A DNA stretch of 64,000 nt. It comes from Desulfamplus magnetovallimortis. GTDB taxonomy: Bacteria > Desulfobacterota > Desulfobacteria > Desulfobacterales > Desulfobacteraceae. The stretch covers positions 120,151 to 184,150 of the forward strand of contig NZ_LT828545.1 in NCBI RefSeq assembly GCF_900170035.1, written 5' to 3'. Positions 47,772 through 55,100 of the stretch are shown here, in pieces (within the stretch, counting starts at the first letter, position 1; each line of letters starts with the position of its first letter). Position numbers and translations under genes: made by a program. The notes below the pieces were generated by a model, which had not been told where the DNA came from, searched no databases, and was given only the letters and a program-made list of their open reading frames with translations.

Positions 47772-49607
47772 ATGCAAAGTCCTCCGGTTATAGGGATTCT
47801 TCCAGTAGAAGAGATGGTTGCCTATGAGGAGTTCACAGATCGTGTGGAAATACTTCGTGCGCTTGATGGTTGGGTAAAAAATATTCAACGTATGGCATCA
47901 CCAAGTACTGCCATAATTGCTCCCAGAAGAATGGGCAAAACAGTACTGCTGGATCGACTTGTCAATACAGTCTTCTTCAAGTCTGAATATAAAGTCGCCC
48001 CCTTTTATTTTCGCATGAAACGGGAAGAGACCACTCTGAAAAATTTTTTACTTGAATATGCCACAACCTTTTTCAGGCAGTATATAGCTTATTGCCTTCA
48101 AGACCCCATTCTCTATGCTGATCAGAGAGTAAAAATAGAACAATTATTAGAATATAAATCTGAGAATAATGCTGTAGTTATGGCAAAAGAGTATATTAAA
48201 GGTTTTTTGAATAGATTCAATGATACAAGTTATGATGATATAAGAAATCAATGGGATGGTTTCATTAAGGTGCCTGAACAGTTAGCATCGTATTCTGGCA
48301 CAAGGGTTGCTGTTATAATTGATGAATTTCAGGACATGAAATTTTATATTCATAATGTAGATGAAGAGTCATTGAAACAGATAAGGGAAGAGAGGGTAAA
48401 AAAGCCTTATCTTGAGGGAACCGACCTGACAGCCACCTATGATCGTCAATCACAAAGCCGAAAAGCCCCCATGCTGGTATCAGGTTCTGCCGTTACACTG
48501 GTATTCAGGACAGTAATGGGTGGTCCCCTTGGCGGCAGATTTGATTTTTCGTATCTTAAACCATTGTCTGTCCCAGATGGAGCAGCCCTTTTGAGGCAAC
48601 TTCTTGAGATTTATCTGCCTGACACTGAAATAGGTTCAGAGAATGCATTGTATGCAAGTACTCAAGTTGGCGGCCATCCCTATTATCTCTACTGCCTTGC
48701 GATGTCAAAGTGTTCAAATAAATCATATGATAGTAGAGAGAATATTGATCGTATTATTCGATATGAAATAGAGCAGGGGAAAATCTATGGTTTTTGGCAG
48801 ACCCATTTTGAGGATAATCGCAGAATAATCAACGGAGATTCTGAAGCAGATGAGCCAATAGGGCGAAAGATAATTTATTACTTCACCAGGTACAACAACA
48901 AACCTGTTGAGATAAAAGAGATTGCAGATAAGCTGAAAGTTTCAAAAAAGAGGGTTGAAGCGAAGATAGAAAAGCTCTACCAGGCGGATCTTGTGTATAG
49001 AAGTGCAGCAAGGTTTTACACTTTTAATGATATATGTCTGATGCGTTTTATAAAATTTGTGTATGAAAAGGATATAGAAGATGTAGAGGAGATAGATCTG
49101 AGTCAGCAGAACCTTTTTAATACACTAAAGGGAAAGTTCCTTGAGATGGTTGTCCAGGTGACCATGATGAAGTTTAATAGTGGTTCAATGGGTGGAGAAT
49201 TTTTTGGTAAAAAAGGCGAAATTGAAATGCCGCTGTTTCAGTATGTTGATACCAAAACAGTAAAAGGGTCAAAAACGCCTCAATATCAGATAGATGTCTA
49301 TGGAAGGGTTAAAGGTAAAGAGAGGGTCTGGATCTGTGAGTGTAAATACACAAAGAAAAAAATGGGTATGTCCCAGGTTAAAAAGATTGAGGAAGCAGGG
49401 GAAGTCTTGAGGATTCAATCTATGGAAGAGGGTGTTTCGGTTCCGGAAGTGACCATATGGCTTGTCTCCACCGGAGGATTCACAGATGAAGTAATGGAAT
49501 ATGTAAAGGATCGTGATGATATTCTCCATTCAGATCATGAAGGAATTAATGGGATTTTCAGATTTTATGGAGGAAATTATTCCATTCCGATATTCAATGA
49601 ATCATAG
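47772..49607 (+). CDS. ATPase with winged helix and C-terminal PD-(D/E)xK nuclease-like domain
   Basis: 611 residues. ATPase_2/STAND-like P-loop APRRMGKT (50-57), Walker B VAVIIDEFQD (about 179-188), a winged-helix segment (EIKEIADKLKVSKKRVEAKI, about 377-400) and a C-terminal restriction-endonuclease-like fold: QIDVYGR (Asp near 506) followed by WICECKY (Glu-x-Lys near 522-524), the D...ExK pattern of DUF234-type proteins. Likely a nucleic-acid-linked ATPase with nuclease activity, possibly in defence or mobile-element biology (inference). GGAG upstream. It follows the RAMP operon after about 200 bp on the same strand, but a repeat in between makes a functional link uncertain. Confidence 0.87.
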   Translation: MQSPPVIGILPVEEMVAYEEFTDRVEILRALDGWVKNIQRMASPSTAIIAPRRMGKTVLLDRLVNTVFFKSEYKVAPFYFRMKREETTLKNFLLEYATTFFRQYIAYCLQDPILYADQRVKIEQLLEYKSENNAVVMAKEYIKGFLNRFNDTSYDDIRNQWDGFIKVPEQLASYSGTRVAVIIDEFQDMKFYIHNVDEESLKQIREERVKKPYLEGTDLTATYDRQSQSRKAPMLVSGSAVTLVFRTVMGGPLGGRFDFSYLKPLSVPDGAALLRQLLEIYLPDTEIGSENALYASTQVGGHPYYLYCLAMSKCSNKSYDSRENIDRIIRYEIEQGKIYGFWQTHFEDNRRIINGDSEADEPIGRKIIYYFTRYNNKPVEIKEIADKLKVSKKRVEAKIEKLYQADLVYRSAARFYTFNDICLMRFIKFVYEKDIEDVEEIDLSQQNLFNTLKGKFLEMVVQVTMMKFNSGSMGGEFFGKKGEIEMPLFQYVDTKTVKGSKTPQYQIDVYGRVKGKERVWICECKYTKKKMGMSQVKKIEEAGEVLRIQSMEEGVSVPEVTIWLVSTGGFTDEVMEYVKDRDDILHSDHEGINGIFRFYGGNYSIPIFNES

Positions 49608-49611
49608 AATT

Positions 49612-49693
49612 TATATGAAAGTCTCCGTAACAGCCTGTTTTGAAAATGACTTTCATCCCTTCGATTGTGGCGGTAATCCGCCATGTACGTTAT
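49612..49693 (+). repeat. Family-1 two-hairpin repeat
   Basis: A-type copy four bases after the ATPase-nuclease stop codon (ATGAAAGTC/GACTTTCAT, GGCGGTAATCCGCC). Position and fold are compatible with a transcription end or RNA-stabilising element. Confidence 0.9.
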
Positions 49694-49838
49694 TAGCATC
49701 CCCCATATCACATCAACGTATTTTACCTTTTTTTGAGAAAGAATCCTTAAAATAAAGGATGATCCTCTGGAGAGTTTAAAACTGTAATGGTAAATTAAGC
49801 ATGCCGAATTATTACCTTTATCTTTTCTCCACAGGACT

Positions 49839-51125
49839 CTACTGCCATGATCTGGCTGATTTTGTTGCAAAAAATAATTTTATTTTGAAACGTACAATGT
49901 CAAACAGGTATTTAGCAGATAAAGGTAATATAATGCCGGCGGCGATATAGACTATGCGATGGTAGAGACTTGCATATTTGATAACTGGAAATGAAGCAAG
50001 TTCATGGAGGGGGAGATGGTAAAAGTAAATCAGAAGAAGAGATACAGGTTTGAATGCCAGAAAATGGAGAGCCAGTATTGCCATGGTATTTTTTCCTGCA
50101 TACTCTATGAATCTTGACAATTTTATGTTTCTTATCACGGGAGCTTTCTTTGCAATGTATATATTTAAATATGTTCCTGCCAAGCCGCAAATTAAAAGAA
50201 AAGGCGGATTAATATAACTTCTGTTAACTATAACAGGGTAGCCATATTTTGTGCATAGCATAAGTGTAAAGAGAGATGACAAAGCCATATATATATTGAT
50301 GGGTATTCTGTTTTCATATTTTCGATAGATGTACCCTGAATAGAAAAAAAGTACAAAAACAAGAGAGATATCAAAAAAAGATTGCAAGGTGACTTTTATA
50401 AATCCCAGGTAGTTGCCATATAAAAACAGTGAAATAACAATGAAAAATCTTATGGATTCTATTGGTTGGGAAGATTTGTTAAAAGTATTGACTGTAGGGT
50501 TATTTAAAGTATTGTCTATCGGGTTATTTAAAGTATTGTCTATCGGGTTGTTTAAAGTATTGTCTGTCGGGTTGTTTAAAGTATTTTCTATCGAGTTCTT
50601 TGGAACTTTCTTTATTGATTTGTTAAATTGTGCAATTTTTTTCAGGATTGAACTTACAAGGCAGAAAAGAATTGCTGCCAGAAATATGGCGCAGACATAC
50701 CACATTGCCCCTGCCATTTGAAGATTGGGCTGAAGTCTCATAATCTGGTAGAGATAAGCTCCAAATCTCTCCCATGGAATAAACTGTGTCTCTTTATAGA
50801 TGTGTAAATTTACAAAAACATTATTGAGACAGAGAAATATTGAACAGTATGTAATAAGAGGGATATAGAGGGATATTATACGTTTTTTTATGAAAAGGAG
50901 GGGATTATCTGAATATTTATCATTATAGAAGTAACCGGATATGAAGACAAACATCTGCAAAAAAAATGATATTGCAAAAACATTTATCTTCATAATCCCA
51001 AAGCCTGTATGCCAGATCAACAGGTATATTATTCCCAGCACCTTCATGTAGTGCATGTAATAGGTGTCTCCATTATAAGGTGTCACGGAGTTGCTATCTT
51101 TTGGGCCAGCATCTTGTGCAATCAT
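49839..51125 (-). CDS. Membrane acyltransferase (acyltransferase family 3)
   Basis: 428 residues with about ten TM helices. The YYMHYMKVLGIIYLLIWHTG start and the GAMWYVCAIFLAAILF and NTMAILALHFLAFKP segments fit acyltransferase 3 (PF01757/OafB-like) proteins that O-acylate surface sugars or lipids in the inner membrane. A hydrophilic loop carries NTLNNPID octapeptide repeats. Its ATG overlaps the stop of the upstream small membrane gene by 4 bp (ATGA), so they are co-translated. Substrate unknown. Confidence 0.85.
   Translation of the reverse strand: MIAQDAGPKDSNSVTPYNGDTYYMHYMKVLGIIYLLIWHTGFGIMKINVFAISFFLQMFVFISGYFYNDKYSDNPLLFIKKRIISLYIPLITYCSIFLCLNNVFVNLHIYKETQFIPWERFGAYLYQIMRLQPNLQMAGAMWYVCAIFLAAILFCLVSSILKKIAQFNKSIKKVPKNSIENTLNNPTDNTLNNPIDNTLNNPIDNTLNNPTVNTFNKSSQPIESIRFFIVISLFLYGNYLGFIKVTLQSFFDISLVFVLFFYSGYIYRKYENRIPINIYMALSSLFTLMLCTKYGYPVIVNRSYINPPFLLICGLAGTYLNIYIAKKAPVIRNIKLSRFIEYAGKNTMAILALHFLAFKPVSLLLIYFYHLPLHELASFPVIKYASLYHRIVYIAAGIILPLSAKYLFDIVRFKIKLFFATKSARSWQ
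50493..50588 (-). repeat. In-frame 24-bp tandem repeat (4 copies) in acyltransferase
   Basis: Four copies of the 24-bp unit beginning 'gggttatttaaagtattg' (plus strand) encode NTLNNPID octapeptides in a loop between TM helices. The copies are contiguous without spacers and frame-preserving. Confidence 0.85.
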
Positions 51126-51526
51126 TTTTTGCTTTCTCTCAAAGAGCTTAGAAAAAGTCCAGTGCCTCCGAAGGAGAGTATAATAATTACAATTAGATCA
51201 AAGGCTGTCATGCTTCTGAAACCGATTCTCAATGTTGAGATCACTCCAAAAATAAGGGAAGCAAGTGAACCCAGGGCCACAGCCCATCCAATATAATTTT
51301 TGGAGTTGTAAAATATCATTCCGATGCCCAGAATAAATGGGATGAGAATCATTCCACTTGTTATGCTGAAAGAACTCCCCATTACACCAAATCTGTATAT
51401 GCCAAGTCCAAGGTGAAATCCTGATCTTACTGTTATGGCATTAAGCAGCATGTAAAAACCTGCACACATCATTATAAATCCAAGAAAAAATCGTCCTGCC
51501 CCGCCTGTTGTGCCACCTGCACCCAT
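51122..51526 (-). CDS. Small four-TM membrane protein
   Basis: 134 residues from the ATG at 51526, which has a strong AAGGAG seven bases upstream. The longer frame to 51619 is excluded because those codons lie in a family-1 repeat. It has a Gly-rich N-terminus, then about four hydrophobic helices (FFLGFIMMCAGFYMLL, GMILIPFILGIGMIFY, IGWAVALGSLASLIFGVI, FDLIVIIILSFGGTGLFL). No family recognised. Coupled by ATGA overlap to the acyltransferase, so it may assist it. Confidence 0.72.
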   Translation of the reverse strand: MGAGGTTGGAGRFFLGFIMMCAGFYMLLNAITVRSGFHLGLGIYRFGVMGSSFSITSGMILIPFILGIGMIFYNSKNYIGWAVALGSLASLIFGVISTLRIGFRSMTAFDLIVIIILSFGGTGLFLSSLRESKK

Positions 51527-51553
51527 TTTAAATCTCCTTTTTGTTGATTTTTT

Positions 51554-51635
51554 TATATGAAAGTCTCGGTAAAAGCCTGTTTTTAAAACGACTTTCATCT
51601 CTTCGATTGTGGCGGTCATCAGCCATGTACGTTAT
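51554..51635 (+). repeat. Family-1 two-hairpin repeat
   Basis: A-type copy with the 9-bp ATGAAAGTC/GACTTTCAT stem, in the leader of the minus-strand membrane operon. Confidence 0.9.
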
Positions 51636-51930
51636 ATCATACGATAGCTGTAAAAAATAACATATCACACTATTCAAGTAAAAATATTTCTGTTGACTTT
51701 TTTAATCATTTTTATCCTGTATGCATAACTTTTGATATATTATGTGTCTTTTAAGATAACATTAAGTCGTTTTTGTTTACTTTTTTCATCACAGCACAGA
51801 TTTTTTTTGTTGAATTTTGTCAACTTGTTGTGCAGTAAAAATATTGCGGTGTTTTTAGAGATCTCTTGATGTGTGCAATAAAAAAGTTGCATGTGCATTT
51901 TTTTTATTGCGCTTGATAGATTGGAATTTA

Positions 51931-51950
51931 TGTCAGGGCATTACCTGACA
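51931..51950. promoter_or_regulatory. Perfect 7-bp inverted repeat, putative activator site
   Basis: TGTCAGG-GCATTA-CCTGACA lies about 75-95 bases upstream of the sigma-54 promoter at 52024. The spacing and dyad form fit a binding site for a sigma-54 enhancer-binding protein. Which regulator binds is unknown; none is encoded next to it. Confidence 0.55.
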
Positions 51951-52023
51951 ATGCTGTATAAATGAAAATAATTTTCTATAAAATCAAATGGTTAATTTTC
52001 TTTAGATGTGATTTTCATAACAG

Positions 52024-52039
52024 TGGCATGTACCTTGCT
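52024..52039 (+). promoter_or_regulatory. Sigma-54 (RpoN) promoter for the molybdopterin oxidoreductase operon
   Basis: TGGCATGTACCTTGCT matches the -24/-12 consensus: GG at 52025-52026, GC at 52037-52038, exactly ten bases between them. Transcription would start near 52050, leaving a leader of about 95 bases before the ATG at 52145. Confidence 0.75.
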
Positions 52040-52144
52040 GATATGGAAATACTTAAAACGAATTTTTAAAAGGATAATCATAATTTAAAATAATCATAAC
52101 TTAAAAAATGAAAAACGACACTGGAAAGGCAAAGGGAAGAGACA

Positions 52145-54232
52145 ATGACAGAAAAAGTTGCTTACAGTATCTGCGGCATGTGTACGGTAAGATGCCCCAT
52201 TAAAGTGAGTGTTAAAGATGGACAGATAGCCTTTATTGAGGGTAACCCTCACTTTCCTTCAATGAAAGGGGCTGTCTGCCCGAGAGGTGCTGCCGGAAAG
52301 GCTCTGATTAACGATGATGAACGTCCCCAGACACCCCTCATTCGTACCGGAGAAAGAGGTGAGGGAAAGTGGCGAAAGGCAACCTGGGATGAAGCCCTTG
52401 ACTATGTGGCAGATGGTCTGAATCGCATCAGTGAAGAATATGGAGCCAGAGCCATAGCCCTGACAGACAGGGGAGGCCCGTTTAGAGATTTCCATCGTGC
52501 ATTTTTAAGAGGCATCGGTACACCAAACTATTGCAATCACGACTCTTCATGCGCCAGAAATGTACAGCACTCTGCCCTTTCATTAACAAACATGGGTCGA
52601 AAGGCTGTTGAGTATGATCTGAAGAATGCCCGTCATGTTGTGTTGCAGTTGAGAAATATCTTTGAGGCCATAAATGTACAGGAGGTCAATGATCTTACCG
52701 ATGCCCTTGAAGCAGGTTGTAAATTGACAGTTATAGATATAAGAGCCAATGTCTCTGCAACCAAGGCAAGCCGTTACATGCAGATCCGTCCGGGAACCGA
52801 TTATGCCTTTAATCTTGCCGTAATAAACAGGTTGCTGAAAAGAAAACTCTATAATGCAGAATTTGTACGTCATTACATAGACAATCTTGGTGCACTTGAA
52901 GAGTTTGTAAGGCCATATACACCGGAGTGGGCTGAAAAGGAGACAGGTATTCCTGCAACTGATCTTATGGCGTTTGTGGATGAGCTTGCAGCAGCACAAC
53001 CTTCCGTGATCTGGCATCCTGGCTGGATGACCGCACGCTACAAAGACTCCTTCTATGTCTCCCGCACCATCTATATCATCAATGCTCTTCTTGGCTCCTA
53101 TGGTGCCAAAGGAGGCCTTCCCTTTGTAAGCAAACCCGGTGATGTCGGGCGCAAGGGCCTTAAAAGTTTCATGGATATCTATCCAAAACCCAAAGAGAAA
53201 AGAGCTGATGGCGTGGGATGGAAATATCCCCAGTTTGAGGATGGTCCGGGCCTTGCCCATCTTCTCTATAAGGCAATGGAGACTTCTGATCCATACCCTG
53301 TAAAAGGTTACATCGCATATCGACATGACCCTCTTATGGCTTTTCCTGATCCTGATCATATGAAAAAGATATGGGATAAGCTTGATCTTCTTGTCTCTGT
53401 AACCTTTAGCTGGTCTGATACTGCATGGTATTCAGATGTTGTTCTGCCACTTTCTCCCTATCTTGAAAGGGAGAGTATTATTGCCACCAAAAATTCTTTG
53501 AAACCCTATTTCTTTGTGCGTCAGCGTTCTGTTGAGCCAAGGTATGACTCGCGTGCTGACTGGGAAATTATTAGCGGCCTTGCAAAGAGAATGGGATTAC
53601 CTGAGCTTGTCTTTGATTCTGTTGAGGAACTCTGGAATTTTCAGCTTGAAGGAACCGGAATGGCCATTGAGGATTTCAGGGATTCAGGCATTGTCTCCAT
53701 TGCAGATGAGCCAATATACAAGAAGTTCGGGGAGTTCAAGTTCAAGACAGAGAGCGGCAAGATGGAGATAATTTCTAAAAAACTTGAATCATGCAATCTA
53801 CCTTCACTGAAACCATATGAGTCGCCCATGTCTCCGCCTGAAGGCCAGTTTCGTCTCACCTTTGGAAGATGCGCTGTGCATACACAGGGGCATACAGTAA
53901 ATAACCCAATGTTGTTTGAGCAGATGCCTGAAAATACCCTCTGGATTAACCGTAAGGCTGCTGAAAAATTGAAAATAAGTGATGGAGAATATGTTGAAGT
54001 CGGTCAGAATGGTCATCGTGAGACCATCAAGACAAAGCTGACAGATGCCATTCATCCGGAGGCTGTATTTGTGATTCATGGCTTTGGCCATAAACTGCCG
54101 GTGGAGAGTCGGGCATTTGGCAAGGGCCTTGCTGACAACCGTTTCATGCTTAGGGGTATGGATGTATGGGATCCTGCAGGTGGTGCTGTGGCCTGTCAGG
54201 AGCATTTTGTCTCTGTCTCAAAAATCGGTTGA
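52145..54232 (+). CDS. Molybdopterin-dependent oxidoreductase, catalytic subunit
   Basis: 695-residue Mo/W-bisPGD enzyme of the DMSO reductase superfamily (PsrA/PhsA-like). N-terminal [4Fe-4S] site C10-x2-C13-x3-C17-x27-C45. The likely Mo-ligand Cys is C136 in NHDSSCARN. The C-terminal cofactor domain includes LTFGRCAVHTQGHTVNNP. There is no Tat signal peptide, so cytoplasmic, unlike the periplasmic sulfur reductases. GGGAAGAG precedes the ATG. It heads a redox gene set with a four-cluster ferredoxin and a GltD-like flavoprotein, under a sigma-54 promoter. The substrate cannot be read from sequence; sulfur oxyanions, formate or aldehydes are candidates. Confidence 0.92.
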   Translation: MTEKVAYSICGMCTVRCPIKVSVKDGQIAFIEGNPHFPSMKGAVCPRGAAGKALINDDERPQTPLIRTGERGEGKWRKATWDEALDYVADGLNRISEEYGARAIALTDRGGPFRDFHRAFLRGIGTPNYCNHDSSCARNVQHSALSLTNMGRKAVEYDLKNARHVVLQLRNIFEAINVQEVNDLTDALEAGCKLTVIDIRANVSATKASRYMQIRPGTDYAFNLAVINRLLKRKLYNAEFVRHYIDNLGALEEFVRPYTPEWAEKETGIPATDLMAFVDELAAAQPSVIWHPGWMTARYKDSFYVSRTIYIINALLGSYGAKGGLPFVSKPGDVGRKGLKSFMDIYPKPKEKRADGVGWKYPQFEDGPGLAHLLYKAMETSDPYPVKGYIAYRHDPLMAFPDPDHMKKIWDKLDLLVSVTFSWSDTAWYSDVVLPLSPYLERESIIATKNSLKPYFFVRQRSVEPRYDSRADWEIISGLAKRMGLPELVFDSVEELWNFQLEGTGMAIEDFRDSGIVSIADEPIYKKFGEFKFKTESGKMEIISKKLESCNLPSLKPYESPMSPPEGQFRLTFGRCAVHTQGHTVNNPMLFEQMPENTLWINRKAAEKLKISDGEYVEVGQNGHRETIKTKLTDAIHPEAVFVIHGFGHKLPVESRAFGKGLADNRFMLRGMDVWDPAGGAVACQEHFVSVSKIG

Positions 54233-54321
54233 TTAAACTTGATAACGGACATGAGAGATTCATTTGTCAAAACGAAGTGTGAAAATGATGATATATCAGT
54301 ATCTTATGAAGGATTTCTTGT

Positions 54322-54447
54322 AATCGTGCATGATTACGTATCTATCACTGCCCAAATGTAAAAATGATAGTCATTTTCATGGTAAACGATCATGGCGGCA
54401 TTCAGCCACCCCCGAATATGGAAATTTGTATCCATTTCCACGGTAAA
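54322..54447 (-). repeat. Family-3 repeats, two tandem copies
   Basis: Reverse-complement orientation of 10774-10902: a 'gcatgattacgtatctatca' type copy followed by a 'catggcggcattcagccacc' type copy, each ending in 'atggtaaa' or 'cacggtaaa'. It fills most of the gap inside the redox gene set. Confidence 0.75.
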
Positions 54448-54506
54448 AGAATAACACAAAATCAGCAGCTTTGCTGTTGTCTTAAAATCATTCCGGAGGC
54501 TCTTGG

Positions 54507-55022
54507 ATGAGTAAATATTACCTGTTTCAGGATGTCAAGAAATGCATTGGATGCAGTACCTGTGAAATTCAGTGCAAAAATAATAAAGAACTGCCGCCTG
54601 GCCCCCGTCTTTGTCAGATTATTCAGGTGGGACCAAAGTTTATTGGAGAAGTGCCCAGGGCATCATTTATTTTTATGTCCTGTTTCCATTGCGAAAATCC
54701 CTGGTGCGTTGCAGCATGCCCCACTGGTGCCATGCAGCAGAGAAGCAGAGATGGCATAGTCTTTGTGGACAAGGATTTGTGTGTGGGATGCAAAACCTGC
54801 ATTTCCGCATGCCCCTGGGGTGCTCCCCAGTGGAACCAAAACACAGGCAAGGTGGAAAAGTGCGATTACTGCAAGGATCGCCTTGATCAGGGGCTTGAGC
54901 CTGCATGTGTCTCCACCTGCACCACCAATTGCCTGAAGTTTGGAAGAGTGGAAGATATGACCCAGATAAGAAGGGAGCGACATGCAAAATATATAGCTTC
55001 CCTTGAAAATTCAGCGTTTTAA
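54507..55022 (+). CDS. Electron-transfer subunit with four [4Fe-4S] clusters
   Basis: 171 residues, DmsB/HycB-type. Four cysteine groups: C13/16/19/23, C59/62/67/71, C92/95/98/102 and C119/122/134/138, enough for four cubane clusters. It should wire the molybdopterin subunit to another carrier. No twin-arginine or other signal, matching the cytoplasmic catalytic subunit. GGAGG nine bases upstream of the ATG. The gap from the oxidoreductase gene contains family-3 repeats. Confidence 0.93.
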   Translation: MSKYYLFQDVKKCIGCSTCEIQCKNNKELPPGPRLCQIIQVGPKFIGEVPRASFIFMSCFHCENPWCVAACPTGAMQQRSRDGIVFVDKDLCVGCKTCISACPWGAPQWNQNTGKVEKCDYCKDRLDQGLEPACVSTCTTNCLKFGRVEDMTQIRRERHAKYIASLENSAF

Positions 55023-55100
55023 TCTCCTTGTTACCCATACATGCAAGATCGTGTCTGCATGCAGGCAGCAGTGGAATACAACAAATTTTAAGGAGGTGAC

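Noticed and set aside
47772..49607. Assigning the ATPase-nuclease as a definite fourth member of the RAMP operon
   Set aside because: A 200-bp gap with a hairpin and a family-3 repeat lies between, and this ATPase family occurs widely alone; kept only as a possibility.
52583..53359. 258-residue minus-strand open frame opposite the molybdopterin oxidoreductase
   Set aside because: Antisense to a clearly conserved enzyme; its composition is that of a reverse-strand shadow and no motif is visible.
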